Of a DNA stretch of 64,000 bases, positions 16,779-25,538 are shown in pieces. Within the stretch, counting starts at the first letter, position 1. Every line of letters begins with the position of its first letter. Both the position numbers and the translations under genes were made by a program. The notes under the pieces were generated by a model. It was not told the DNA's origin, did no database searches, and saw only the letters and a list, made by a program, of their open reading frames with translations. Source of the stretch: Victivallis lenta (GTDB lineage: Bacteria; Verrucomicrobiota; Lentisphaeria; Victivallales; Victivallaceae). The stretch covers positions 154,697 to 218,696 of the forward strand of contig NZ_VUNS01000005.1 in NCBI RefSeq assembly GCF_009695545.1, in the 5' to 3' direction.

Positions 16779-19256
16779 TCAGAAGATCGGCATGACCTTT
16801 TCGGCCGGAACCCAGCCGTCCTGCCCGTTGACCCCGATCCGCACGAAATCGCCGTTCCGGTCGAGAATTCTCGCGTCGCTTCCGCCGGAGACAACTGCGA
16901 CGACACTGCCGCTCGAAGCGGCCGGCAGCGAACGCAGCTCCAGCGAACTGCCCAGCACGACCGCACGTTCCGGGCGGTAGGTGGTGTGCATCTGGAAATA
17001 CATCGCCGTCGAAGCCAGCACGAAGACCGCTGCGGCGCAGAGAAGCGCCGTCCGGGTCAGCAGCGGCGGCAGTTTGCGCCGCACCGCTCCGGCGACGGCG
17101 AGGACGGCGAGGGCCGTTGCCGCGATCATCAGATACCAGTCCGGCCGCAGCGCATCGCGGTAGCGGCCGACCGCGCCGCCGTCATATTCGGGCAGCTTCA
17201 GCGCGGTGTTGACCTGCCGCAGGTCTTCCGTGATGACCGGGTCGAGCGGGGCGAGCCGGTGGGCCCGTTCGAAGTACCCCTTCGCCAGCGGCAGGTCGCC
17301 GAGCCGGTAGGCCGCTTCGCCGAGGTTGTAGAGAATGTGCGGCGAAGGCGCCCGGTCGTTCAGGGCCTCCCGGTAGTGCCGGATCGCGGCCGGGTAGTCG
17401 CCGGCCGCGAAGGCCGCGCCGCCCTGTTCGAACGCGCCGGGTTTCTCCGCGGCTCCGGCCGGGAAAACGGCGAGGACGAAGAGAAGGAACAGCGCCGCAT
17501 ATTTCCGGAGCCCCGCCGACAGGAGTTCGACGTTCTCTTTCGAGAACAGCTTGTGCCGCGCCGCGGCGGGCATGAATTCCGCCGCCTGCACGGATTCGAG
17601 GAACGCCTTCAGAGCCGGGTCTTCGATTTTTGCGGTGATTTCGGACGGAGTCGCGCCGGGCGGCAGCCGCAGCGCTTCGGCCAGAAGCGGATGAACCGAG
17701 ACGGAGAGCAGCTGCAGGAACTCCTCCTCCGAGCGGGTGTTTTTCAGCCTGGCGATCAGTTTCGGCACCTCCTTCTTCAGCAGCCGGACGCGGCGGAACT
17801 CCGGATCGTTCTGCATCCGGTGCTTCCGGCGGGCGGCCAGTTCGATGACGAGCGCGGCAATCGCCGCGAGGAGCACAATGGCCGCTGCGGGCGGCAGCGC
17901 ATGGCGGATGAGCGGCAGCGGAACCGTTTTGCCGGGGCTGGTCCGATGCAGGTGCTGTGCGGACTGGACGGGGTCGGCTGCGGCGGGCGCGGCTTCCCCG
18001 GAGAGCGGGGCGGCTTCGCCGGTTGAGTAGCCGGGCGTCATCGGCAGGTCGTTTGGGGCGACCGGCAGCCGGAGGTCCAGCTCGTGAACCGCGTAACTCC
18101 CGGTCGCCGGGTCGAAGGTCGCAAACTTCATCGTTTTGGAGAACTCCCCGGCCTTGAGCGGCACAACCGCGTAGCTGATCCGGATTTCACCGGGTTTGTC
18201 CTTCTGCACTTCCGGCGGAAAGACGCGCATGTTCTCGAAGGCGAGCTTCGGCGCCGAGAGCGTCTCGATGGTCCCGCTGCCCTTGAGTTCGAGGAAAAAG
18301 CTCAGCGCTTCCCCGGCTTTGGCCTCCTTGCGGTCGAAGCCGCCGGTGAGGGTCCACCGGCCGAGCAGTCCGAGATTGACGGCATCCTTCGGCGCCGGGG
18401 GCAGCGACTTGATCTCGATTGCGCCCGGGGAGCTGGTTTCGACCTTGTAGGTCGTGTATTCGACATCGGAGAACGGGAAGCCGAAGCCGAAGCCGAAACT
18501 CGGGCGGCTGCGCTGTTCGTCCGGCAGCGCGACCGAAAGCGTCAGGCTCGCCTTCGGCTCGATCTTCCCGGGCTTCAGCGGGCGCATGACCGTGTCGAAG
18601 TCGAAACGGATAAAGCGTTTCCCGTTCTGGACGGTCTGGCGGATGTCCGGTTCCGCGAAGTTGCTGGTGCGGCCGTCGGGCCACTGGTAGCTGCGTGAAA
18701 CGAGATCCGAGGTCCCGGTGAGCTCGGGCAGCCGGTTCAGCCGCGGCTGGAGCTCCGAAAGAGCGAGGACCGTGACCCGCATCGGAATCGCCTCGCCCAC
18801 ATAATAGGTCTGCCGCTTGTCCGGCAGCGTCAGTTCGCCGAACACCGCATCGCTGAGGCGGGTGGCGCTTCCGCCGGCCCGGTCGTCCACCTGCATTTCG
18901 GAGAGCGGCACGACTTTGACCTCGATCTTCTGCGTCTGTTCCTCCCTGCCGTCGATTTTCACCTTGAAGGCCGGGATGACGAGCGTACCGGGCGCCGTTC
19001 CGCGAATGCCGACCGAAAGCGTGTTGACCCGTTTGCCGTTCAGGATCGAAACTCCGTTTCGGCGGATATTCGTAAGCCAGTCTCCGCCGGAGAGCTCCGG
19101 CAGCGAAATCGGCCCGTCGATGGAGCCCTCGAATTCCATGGTGAAGTAAAACACCTCGTTTTCGGGAACCGTGTCACGGTCGACCGATACCTGAAGCCCT
19201 GCGGCCGATGCGAGAACGGCCGCGAAAAACAGTATTGCTGAAAGAAATTTTTTCAC
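16779..19256 (-). CDS. BatD-BatE fusion protein (aerotolerance operon)
   Basis: The 825-residue protein starts at GTG 19256, with AAGGA 8 nt upstream, two nt after the preceding stop. A signal peptide (1-19) leads into a BatD-type beta-rich region (20-~440: VSVDRDTVPENEVFYFTMEF, GTLVIPAFKVKIDG). A membrane helix follows near 460 (AAAIVLLAAIAALVIELAAR), then a cytoplasmic helical region. A second hydrophobic run, LFLLFVLAVFPAGA, looks like a leftover signal peptide; after it come TPR repeats (YPAAIRHYREAL, LYNLGEAAYRLGDLPLAKGYF), a third helix and a C-terminal SH3-like domain (RSLPAASSGSV, FVRIGVNGQDGWVPAEKV). The second half matches BatE. Bat proteins are linked to oxygen tolerance in Bacteroides and to envelope stress elsewhere. 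It is cotranscribed with the VWA gene. Confidence 0.88.
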   Translation of the reverse strand: MKKFLSAILFFAAVLASAAGLQVSVDRDTVPENEVFYFTMEFEGSIDGPISLPELSGGDWLTNIRRNGVSILNGKRVNTLSVGIRGTAPGTLVIPAFKVKIDGREEQTQKIEVKVVPLSEMQVDDRAGGSATRLSDAVFGELTLPDKRQTYYVGEAIPMRVTVLALSELQPRLNRLPELTGTSDLVSRSYQWPDGRTSNFAEPDIRQTVQNGKRFIRFDFDTVMRPLKPGKIEPKASLTLSVALPDEQRSRPSFGFGFGFPFSDVEYTTYKVETSSPGAIEIKSLPPAPKDAVNLGLLGRWTLTGGFDRKEAKAGEALSFFLELKGSGTIETLSAPKLAFENMRVFPPEVQKDKPGEIRISYAVVPLKAGEFSKTMKFATFDPATGSYAVHELDLRLPVAPNDLPMTPGYSTGEAAPLSGEAAPAAADPVQSAQHLHRTSPGKTVPLPLIRHALPPAAAIVLLAAIAALVIELAARRKHRMQNDPEFRRVRLLKKEVPKLIARLKNTRSEEEFLQLLSVSVHPLLAEALRLPPGATPSEITAKIEDPALKAFLESVQAAEFMPAAARHKLFSKENVELLSAGLRKYAALFLLFVLAVFPAGAAEKPGAFEQGGAAFAAGDYPAAIRHYREALNDRAPSPHILYNLGEAAYRLGDLPLAKGYFERAHRLAPLDPVITEDLRQVNTALKLPEYDGGAVGRYRDALRPDWYLMIAATALAVLAVAGAVRRKLPPLLTRTALLCAAAVFVLASTAMYFQMHTTYRPERAVVLGSSLELRSLPAASSGSVVAVVSGGSDARILDRNGDFVRIGVNGQDGWVPAEKVMPIF

Positions 19257-19257
19257 G

Positions 19258-21801
19258 TTACCAATCCTTTTCCACTTTACGTTCCCTTACGCCGCGGCCC
19301 CGGTTGACCCGGTCGCGGAGCGATTGTTCTTCATCCTTCATCATCTGCAGGAGCTGTTCGGCAGTTTCCGAAGAGATCTCATTTTTCTCTTCGCCTTCGG
19401 CACTTTCGTCCTTCTGCTCCGCACTCTGCTCCTCGGATTTCTGCGGATCCTGCTGTTCGCCGGATTCGCCTTTCTGCTCCTCGGATTTCTGCTGATCCTG
19501 CTGTTCGCCGGATTCGCCTTTCTGCTCCTCGGATTTCTGCTGATCCTGCTGTTCGCCGGATTCGCCTTTCTGCTCCTCGGATTTCTGCTGGTCCTGCTGT
19601 TCGCCGGATTCGCCTTTCTGTCCTTCGGATTTCTGCTGATCCTGCTGTTCGCCTTCCTGCCCGTCGCCGTTGCCGGAGAGGGCCCTGGCCGCCTCGTCCA
19701 AGTGCTTCTGCGCCTGATCGCGGCGGTTGTTCCTGCGCTCCTGCCCGGCTTTTTCGAGCTCCTGCCGGGCCTTTTCGGCCTGTTGGCTCAACTGCGTCTG
19801 ATTCAGCTCATCCGCCTGTTTCTTCAGCTGCTCGGCTTCCCGCTTTGCCTGTTCGATCGCCTGATCGGTGTCGGGGCGGTTCTGCCGGTCTTTCTGATCC
19901 TGCCGGCCCTGCTGACCCTGTTGGCCTTGCTGGTCTTTCTGATCCTGCCGGTTCTGCTGACCTTGCTGATCCTGTTGGTTCTGCTGACCCTGCTGATCCT
20001 GTTGATCCTGTTTGTTCTGCTGACCTTGCTGATCCTGTTGGTTCTGCTGACCCTGCTGGTTTTGCTGGCCCTGTTGATCCTGTTTGTTCTGCTGGTTCTG
20101 CTGACCTTGCTGGCCTTGCTGGTCTTTCTGATCCTGCTGGTTCTGCTGGCCCTGTTGATCCTGCTGATTCTGCTGACCCTGCTGGCCTTGCTGGTCTTTC
20201 TGATCCTGCTGATTCTGCTGGTTCTGCTGGTTCTGCTGGTTCTGCTGGCCTTGCTGGTCTTTCTGATCCTGCTGATTCTGCTGGTTCTGCTGGCCTTGCT
20301 GGTTTTTCTGATCCTGCTGATTCTGTTCCTGTTTGTTCTGGTCGCGGGCCTGCTGTGCCTGCTTCTTTGCCTGTTCCTGCTGCTTTTTCAGCTCTTCGAT
20401 CTTCTTTTTCAGCTCCTCCACCCGACTGCGGTCGGAGGCGAGGCGAGCCAGGTTGTTCGGCGCGCCGGCGGAAGAGGCAAGGCTTTGCCGGTAAAGCTCT
20501 TCGGTGTCTCCGATCCGGTTCAGGGCCTCATCCAGCATCTTCAGGGCCGGGTCGAGCTGCTGCGCCTTGACCGATTCCAGCGCCTTGTTCAGTGTCTCTT
20601 CGACGTTCCTGTGGGAGCCGATGCCGAGATTGTACAGCGCGCGGGAGCGGACTTCGCGGTCGCCGACTCCCTCGCGGATCGCCTGTTCATACAGCGAAGC
20701 CGCCTCCTTGTCGCCGGCCAGCTGGCTCTCCCGCGCCGCGTTGTACAACTCCGCCGGCGTCGCTCCGACAGCCAGAAGCGGCAGCGCCAGCCAGAGCAGT
20801 TGGGCGCCGCGCCATTCGAACGGCCGTTCCCCGGTCATCAGATAAAGGAAGAGCAGCAGCGCCGCCGCGCCGAGCAGCAGCGGGAAATCGTCGTATGGAA
20901 TCGACTTCTCCGCCGCCTCCTGCTCCGCCCTGCCGAGCTGGTCGATCCGGCTGATGATCGGCGCGAGCCCGGGATCGGTCACCGTGCTGCGGACATAGAT
21001 CCCGCCGGTTTCCGCCGCGAACTCCCGCAGCTTTTCTTCGTTGAGCCGGCTGGTCGCCAGCTCTCCCTTGGCGGTGCGTTTGAAGCCGCCGCCTTCGTCC
21101 GGAACCGGCGCGGCAATGCGCGGGTCGCCGAGCCCGAGGATGAAGAGCGGAATCTTCCGCTCCTTCAATTTAGCGATCGCTCCGGCGCTGTTGCCCGAGA
21201 GCTCGTCCCCGTCGGTCATGAGCAGGACCGCCCGGTTGCCGGCCGCAGCGTCGAAGGCGTCGAGCGCGATGTTGACCGGCAGTTCGAGGTTCGTGCCGCC
21301 GATCGGAATGACGGACGGCCCGAGTTCGTCGATGTATTGTTCGAGCGTCGTCTTGTCCGAGGTCAGCGGGCAGGCCAGAAAGGCGCGTCCCGCAAAGGCC
21401 ACGATGCCGAACCGGTCGTTGCCGGTTTTCTCCACGAGCTCCCGCAACAGGTATTTGGCGTGTTCGAGCCGGGACGGGGCGACGTCGGTCGCCCACATGC
21501 TTTTCGATACGTCGAACAGGACAAGGATATCCCGGCCGAATGTCTGGTGCGGAATGATCCGGCTTGACCGGTACGGCCTCGCCGCCGCCGCGATCAGCAG
21601 CAGCAGGACCGCCGCGAGCAGAATGAACCGCAGTTTGCGTTTCGCCGGTGAATAGTGAACCGCCCGGGGGTCCTTCGCGGACTGGCCGAGCAGTTGTTCG
21701 AGCATTTTTCTGCGCTTCGACGCGGCGTACAGCGCGGCCCCTGCCAGAAGCAGGAGCGCGGCCGGCGCCAGCCAAAGCAATTGCGGATGGACAAAATTCA
21801 T
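19258..21801 (-). CDS. BatB-BatC fusion: VWA membrane protein with TPRs and a glutamine-rich tail
   Basis: I take ATG 21801 (MNFVHPQLLWLAP), since GGGAGGGGG lies upstream; an ATG at 21825 would precede that site. The 847 residues hold two N-terminal membrane helices, a von Willebrand A domain (~80-280) with a complete MIDAS (DVSKS; GGTNLEL; MTDGDE), and a third helix, as in BatA/BatB. A second hydrophobic stretch, QLLWLALPLLAVGA, then starts TPR repeats (TPAELYNAARESQLAGDKEAA), as in BatC. Beyond ~470 comes a very long Gln/Asp/Lys tract and five 16-residue repeats. The order VWA-TPR followed by BatD-BatE matches a Bat operon folded into two genes. No MoxR ATPase or DUF58 gene is adjacent. Confidence 0.88.
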   Translation of the reverse strand: MNFVHPQLLWLAPAALLLLAGAALYAASKRRKMLEQLLGQSAKDPRAVHYSPAKRKLRFILLAAVLLLLIAAAARPYRSSRIIPHQTFGRDILVLFDVSKSMWATDVAPSRLEHAKYLLRELVEKTGNDRFGIVAFAGRAFLACPLTSDKTTLEQYIDELGPSVIPIGGTNLELPVNIALDAFDAAAGNRAVLLMTDGDELSGNSAGAIAKLKERKIPLFILGLGDPRIAAPVPDEGGGFKRTAKGELATSRLNEEKLREFAAETGGIYVRSTVTDPGLAPIISRIDQLGRAEQEAAEKSIPYDDFPLLLGAAALLLFLYLMTGERPFEWRGAQLLWLALPLLAVGATPAELYNAARESQLAGDKEAASLYEQAIREGVGDREVRSRALYNLGIGSHRNVEETLNKALESVKAQQLDPALKMLDEALNRIGDTEELYRQSLASSAGAPNNLARLASDRSRVEELKKKIEELKKQQEQAKKQAQQARDQNKQEQNQQDQKNQQGQQNQQNQQDQKDQQGQQNQQNQQNQQNQQDQKDQQGQQGQQNQQDQQGQQNQQDQKDQQGQQGQQNQQNKQDQQGQQNQQGQQNQQDQQGQQNKQDQQDQQGQQNQQDQQGQQNRQDQKDQQGQQGQQGRQDQKDRQNRPDTDQAIEQAKREAEQLKKQADELNQTQLSQQAEKARQELEKAGQERRNNRRDQAQKHLDEAARALSGNGDGQEGEQQDQQKSEGQKGESGEQQDQQKSEEQKGESGEQQDQQKSEEQKGESGEQQDQQKSEEQKGESGEQQDPQKSEEQSAEQKDESAEGEEKNEISSETAEQLLQMMKDEEQSLRDRVNRGRGVRERKVEKDW
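19441..19680 (-). repeat. 48-bp tandem repeat, about five copies, inside the VWA/TPR gene
   Basis: Five units begin at 19441, 19489, 19537, 19585 and 19633; the middle ones are near-identical and the last is degenerate. On the minus strand each encodes GESGEQQDQQKSEEQK or a close variant. The perfect 48-bp period suggests recent expansion by slippage or recombination. Confidence 0.9.
19875..20340 (-). repeat. Glutamine-rich low-complexity tract (CAG-type microsatellite)
   Basis: About 150 codons of QQGQQNQQDQKD-type sequence give a compositional, not strictly periodic, repeat. The trinucleotide bias (CTG on the plus strand) makes all antisense frames open and Leu-rich, which is not a sign of coding. 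The encoded tail is probably disordered or coiled. Confidence 0.85.
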
Positions 21802-21840
21802 AATATGGCACCCCCTCCCATGCATATTTATGATAACAGG

Positions 21841-21869
21841 AATATAAACGTTTCCCGCCGCTTTGTCAA
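21841..21869 (-). promoter_or_regulatory. Promoter of the Bat operon
   Basis: Minus-strand consensus -35 TTGACA (21869-21864), 17-nt spacer, -10 TATATT (21846-21841). It shows that the operon begins at the BatB-BatC gene. Confidence 0.8.
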
Positions 21870-21966
21870 GAGTTATGCGGGGTTCCCCCGTAATTCCTCT
21901 GGAAATTTTCCGGAAATGAGGTTATCTTGCACAATCGACGGCGGAATAACGGGAAAGGATATGGTT

Positions 21967-23037
21967 ATGGATTCCGGAGAACGTGTGTTGACTGCCCTGC
22001 ATTGCGGAGTGCCGGACCGGGTTCCGGTCAACTATTTTGCGAATCCCGGCATCGACGGCCGGCTGAAGCGGCATTTCGGGCTGGAGGCTTCGGACAACGA
22101 GGGGCTGCTTCTGGCGCTCGGCGTCGATTTCCGGCGGGTCGAGCCGCCGTATCGCGGCCCGAAGCTCCATCCGGATTATCCGGAGCGCGGCGTGATTTCG
22201 GACTGCTGGGGGAACCGCATGCGCAAGGTCGAACACGGTTCCGGCTGCTACTGGGATTTCTGCGAGTTCCCGCTGGCCGAGGCCGGCCCGGAGGAGGTCG
22301 CCGCCTGGCCGATGCCTTCTCCGGACGACTTCGATTACTCCGGCATCGCGGAGCAGTGCCGGCGCTGGAGATCGTTCGCCGTCTGCGTCGGGGACCCCGG
22401 AACCGCGGATGTGATCAATTCGAGCGGCCGGGTCCGCGGCATGGAACAGACCCTGATCGATTTCGCGCTCGATGAGCCGGCCGGGACGCTGCTGGCGGAA
22501 CGCCGGGCCGAAATTCAGCTCGAGGTGCTGCGCCGGACCATCGAAGCGGCGAAGGGCGGCATCGACTTTCTCTGGATGGGAGAGGATCTCGGCACCCAGA
22601 TCGCGCCTCTCATCAGCATGGAGACCTTCCGCAGGCACCTGAAGCCGCTCCATCAGCGTTTCATCGACCTGGCCGCCTCGTTCGGGCTGCCGGTCATGGC
22701 CCACTGCTGCGGCTCGAGCAGCTGGGTTTTCGACGAGTGGATCGGAATGGGCGTGAAGGCGGTCGATACGCTCCAGCCCGAGGCCGCGAACATGGCGCCG
22801 GAATATCTGAAACGGCGTTTCGGCGGCCGCCTGGCGTTTCACGGCTGCATCAGCACGGCGGGAGCCCTGAGCTTCGGCTCCGTGGAGGAGGTCCGCAAGG
22901 TCTGCCGGGATACGCTCGACATCATGATGCCGGGCGGCGGCTACTGCTTCGCGCCGACCCATCTGATCCAGGACAATTCTCCGCTTGAGAATGTCCTGGA
23001 GATGTACCGCTGCGCCCGGGAGTTCGGCCGCTGCTGA
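21967..23037 (+). CDS. Uroporphyrinogen decarboxylase-family (URO-D/MtaA-like) protein
   Basis: The 356-residue product starts at ATG 21967, with AAAGGA 7 nt upstream; another ATG two codons earlier sits too close to it. The sequence (SGERVLTALHCGVPDRVPVNYFANPG, DFLWMGEDLGTQ, FGLPVMAHCCGSSSWVFDEW, VDTLQPEAANM) belongs to the URO-D superfamily. HCC and the later GGGYCFAPTHLIQDN resemble the zinc-binding methyltransferase branch (MtaA/MtbA, corrinoid-dependent) more than true HemE. Such genes are numerous in anaerobes and often act in methyl transfer or unknown catabolism. There is no partner corrinoid gene here, so the substrate is open. Confidence 0.88.
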   Translation: MDSGERVLTALHCGVPDRVPVNYFANPGIDGRLKRHFGLEASDNEGLLLALGVDFRRVEPPYRGPKLHPDYPERGVISDCWGNRMRKVEHGSGCYWDFCEFPLAEAGPEEVAAWPMPSPDDFDYSGIAEQCRRWRSFAVCVGDPGTADVINSSGRVRGMEQTLIDFALDEPAGTLLAERRAEIQLEVLRRTIEAAKGGIDFLWMGEDLGTQIAPLISMETFRRHLKPLHQRFIDLAASFGLPVMAHCCGSSSWVFDEWIGMGVKAVDTLQPEAANMAPEYLKRRFGGRLAFHGCISTAGALSFGSVEEVRKVCRDTLDIMMPGGGYCFAPTHLIQDNSPLENVLEMYRCAREFGRC

Positions 23038-23046
23038 TTCCCAGGG

Positions 23047-24876
23047 TCAGACAATGCGGAAATTGGCGACGCCTTCGGCCGGATCGGAGCGGGTCAGCTG
23101 GACGGCGACCCGTTCACCGAGGGCGATTTTGCCGCCGAACCGGTTCTTGAACTCATAGGCGAGCTCCGGAATCAGGTACGTGAGCCGGTCGTCCTGCCGG
23201 AAGACCATGAAGGCCTCGGATTCGTAGCCGGGGTGGAGCGCAAGGAAAACCTGCGTCCAGAACTCGTTCGACTGGCGTTCCAGGCGGCGGCGGGCGAGGG
23301 CTTCGCGCTCGGCCGCCGCAAGACGTTCGTCGAGATATTCCATCGAAAGCGGCTCTTCGCCGCGGATGATGCGGCGAAGCTGCTGATGTGCGAGCAGATC
23401 CCCGTAGCGGCGCAGCGGGCTCGTCACGCGGGCATAGCACGGGAGCCCGAGCCCCGCGTGCGGGGACGCCACGGTCGAGACGACGCTCGGCGGACAACTG
23501 CGGCGGAGCGCGAACATGGCGGCGAGCCCGGGCTCGATTCCCTCCGGCAGTCCGGCCGCGTCGGGCGGCGGCTGCGTTGCGAACGGCAGCGCGATTCCGT
23601 GCTCGTCGGCGTAACGGGCCACGGCGGAGCCGGCGGCCAGCATGGCGTTGGCGACAAGCTCCCGCTCCGGCGTGATGCCGACCGGCGTGATCGCCACTTC
23701 GCGCTCCCGCACTTTGATCTTCACTTCGGGCAGGTCGATGAAGAGGGCGCCGGCGGCGCGGCGGTTCTGCTTGAAGCGTTCGAGCATCGGGCGCAGCTCG
23801 CGAAGCGGAGACTCTTCCCAGCGCGCGGCGGCGCCCTCATAAGTCAGACGTTCGACGCGGACGCGGCTCAGGACCATCTTCTCCAGCACCGCTTCGCCGT
23901 CGTCGGTGATGCGGATTGCGAAGGAGAGCGCCGGGCTTTCCGCCTGGAGCCCGAGGCCGAACATTCCGGTCGCTTCCGGTGGGAGCATATGGGTGATCCC
24001 CTCGGGCAGGTAGAGGTTTTCGCCGCGGCTCATCGCTTCGCCGTCCGCTTCGCTGCCGGGCGTGACGAGGGCGGCCGGATCGGCCACATGGACCCAGAGC
24101 AGCCCGTCCTCGCAGCTGACGGCGTCATCCGGGTCGTTGCTGCCTTCGTCATCGATGGCGAGCGCGGCAAGATGGGTCAGGTCGGTCCTCTCCTCGTCCG
24201 GCAGCGTTCCGAGCGGGCAGGACGGGTCCTCCAGGCCGACGCCGGCCCGGCGCGGGTGCGGGTTCACGAACAGATCCCAGACGCCGAGCCGGAGCAGCAG
24301 CGCATGGGCCTTCTGCGGCGTCGGCTCGATGTCGAGCTCCTTCAGAAGGCGGCTGGAGGCCGATTCGCCGAATGCGACCTGCTCGATTTCACGCATGGCG
24401 GGCAGGTCTTCCGGCAGGAGCGCTCCGGAACGGATCCGGTCGATCAGTTCTGCCCGGCGCCGGAGCTTTTCCTCCTTTTCCCGCGCGGCGGCGAGCGCGG
24501 CTTCGATCTCTTCGCGCGGACGCGCCGCAACGCCGTTTTCGACCGAGCCGGTGAAACAGGTTCCGTCCTGCAGCAGCAGCCAGGCCGAATAGAATGCGGC
24601 GGCGCTGCGGCTGCCGTAGGCGAGTTCCGCGAATTCCGCGAACGGCAGCTGTTCGCCTTCGATCAGTTCGATCAGCTCTCCGGCATCCGGCGCGGGCAGC
24701 ACGGCGGGCGGCAGAGACGCGGCCGGACCCGGATGCAGGAATTCAATGTCCTTCGCCCGGACGGATTTCGTGTTTCCGCCCTCGATGCGGATTTCGATTT
24801 TGTCTTTGGTTACGGCTGTGACGCAGGCGCTCTTTCCATGATAGAGCACGAGCGCTCCGGGATTGAATGACGGCAT
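23047..24876 (-). CDS. RNB-domain exoribonuclease (RNase II/R family)
   Basis: The 609-residue protein starts with a small beta-barrel-like region (GALVLYHGKSACVTAV) and a helical segment. The RNB catalytic domain begins near residue 240 with LAALAIDDEGSNDPDDAVS, whose aspartates bind magnesium. LYLPEGITHMLPPEATG and YARVTSPLRRYGDLLAHQQL are further RNB signatures. RNase II/R enzymes degrade RNA 3' to 5'. The short form with no obvious N-terminal cold-shock domains resembles the cyanobacterial/plastid-like branch. It ends 9 nt from the stop of the convergent URO-D gene. Confidence 0.92.
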   Translation of the reverse strand: MPSFNPGALVLYHGKSACVTAVTKDKIEIRIEGGNTKSVRAKDIEFLHPGPAASLPPAVLPAPDAGELIELIEGEQLPFAEFAELAYGSRSAAAFYSAWLLLQDGTCFTGSVENGVAARPREEIEAALAAAREKEEKLRRRAELIDRIRSGALLPEDLPAMREIEQVAFGESASSRLLKELDIEPTPQKAHALLLRLGVWDLFVNPHPRRAGVGLEDPSCPLGTLPDEERTDLTHLAALAIDDEGSNDPDDAVSCEDGLLWVHVADPAALVTPGSEADGEAMSRGENLYLPEGITHMLPPEATGMFGLGLQAESPALSFAIRITDDGEAVLEKMVLSRVRVERLTYEGAAARWEESPLRELRPMLERFKQNRRAAGALFIDLPEVKIKVREREVAITPVGITPERELVANAMLAAGSAVARYADEHGIALPFATQPPPDAAGLPEGIEPGLAAMFALRRSCPPSVVSTVASPHAGLGLPCYARVTSPLRRYGDLLAHQQLRRIIRGEEPLSMEYLDERLAAAEREALARRRLERQSNEFWTQVFLALHPGYESEAFMVFRQDDRLTYLIPELAYEFKNRFGGKIALGERVAVQLTRSDPAEGVANFRIV

Positions 24877-24904
24877 GAGAATCTCCCTCGGTAAAATGGG
24901 TTGT

Positions 24905-24933
24905 AGTATACACTCGTTTGATTCTTTTTACAA
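24905..24933 (-). promoter_or_regulatory. Promoter of the RNB exonuclease gene
   Basis: Minus-strand -35 TTGTAA (24933-24928), 17-nt spacer, -10 TATACT (24910-24905), about 30 nt before the ATG. Confidence 0.65.
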
Positions 24934-24950
24934 GCTCGGAACGGATTTTC

Positions 24951-24979
24951 TTGCATTGTCCGCACAGTGGCGCTATTTT
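24951..24979 (+). promoter_or_regulatory. Promoter of the small kinase-GNAT-ArsC operon
   Basis: Plus-strand -35 TTGCAT (24951-24956), 17-nt spacer, -10 TATTTT (24974-24979). It is placed back to back with the RNB promoter. Confidence 0.55.
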
Positions 24980-25034
24980 ATTCCGGGAGCCCGCTTTCAG
25001 AATGGCCGGTTCCCGGCGGAAACAGGGGGGGACG

Positions 25035-25538
25035 ATGAAACGGATACTGGTGGTCGGGTGCTGCGGCGCCGGAAAGAGCGTGCTCTCCCGGGAGCTCGGG
25101 AAAAAGCTCGGGCTGCCGGTGGTGCATCTCGACCGGCTGTTCTGGCTGCCGGGGTGGGTCGAACGGTCCCGCGAAGCGTTCGATGCGCTTCTCGAGGAGG
25201 AGCTTCGGCGCGACAGATGGGTCATGGACGGCAATTTCAGCCGGACGTTCGCACGGCGGCTGGAGTCCGCCGATGCGGTAATTTTTCTGCGTTACTCCCG
25301 GTTCTGCTGCCTGAGCGGGGTGTTCCGGCGCTGGATCAGGTATTTCGGCCGGAGCCGTCCCGATCTCGGGGAAGGGTGTCCGGAGAAGATCGATCTGCGG
25401 TTCCTGCGGTTCGTCTGGAATTACAACCGCGTCACCCTGCCGAAGATGGAGGCGCAGCTGGCCGGGAGGCCCGGCTCCTGCCGCCTTATTGAACTCAGGT
25501 CGCGCCGCGAAGCGCGGCAATTTCTGGAGAAGCTATGA
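25035..25538 (+). CDS. P-loop nucleotide kinase-like protein (FlaR/topology modulation type)
   Basis: The 167-residue protein has an N-terminal Walker A (VVGCCGAGKSVLSREL), then LPVVHLDRLFWLPGW and WVMDGNFSRTF, the pattern of adenylate-kinase-like proteins annotated as 'DNA topology modulation protein FlaR'. Their true role is probably phosphorylation of a small nucleotide-like substrate. ATG 25035 follows GGGGGGGACG. Its stop overlaps the next ATG (ATGA), so it heads a tightly coupled three-gene operon. Confidence 0.85.
   Translation: MKRILVVGCCGAGKSVLSRELGKKLGLPVVHLDRLFWLPGWVERSREAFDALLEEELRRDRWVMDGNFSRTFARRLESADAVIFLRYSRFCCLSGVFRRWIRYFGRSRPDLGEGCPEKIDLRFLRFVWNYNRVTLPKMEAQLAGRPGSCRLIELRSRREARQFLEKL

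Noticed and set aside
19441..20340. Regular repeats that could suggest a CRISPR array
   Set aside because: Units are head-to-tail in one reading frame without unique spacers, and no cas operon is present; the Cas4-like gene at 14624 is isolated and degenerate.
19324..21567. A 747-codon Leu-rich frame antisense to the Bat gene, seemingly a membrane protein
   Set aside because: The Leu runs are the complement of CAG-rich glutamine codons; the sense frame carries an intact VWA/MIDAS and TPRs.
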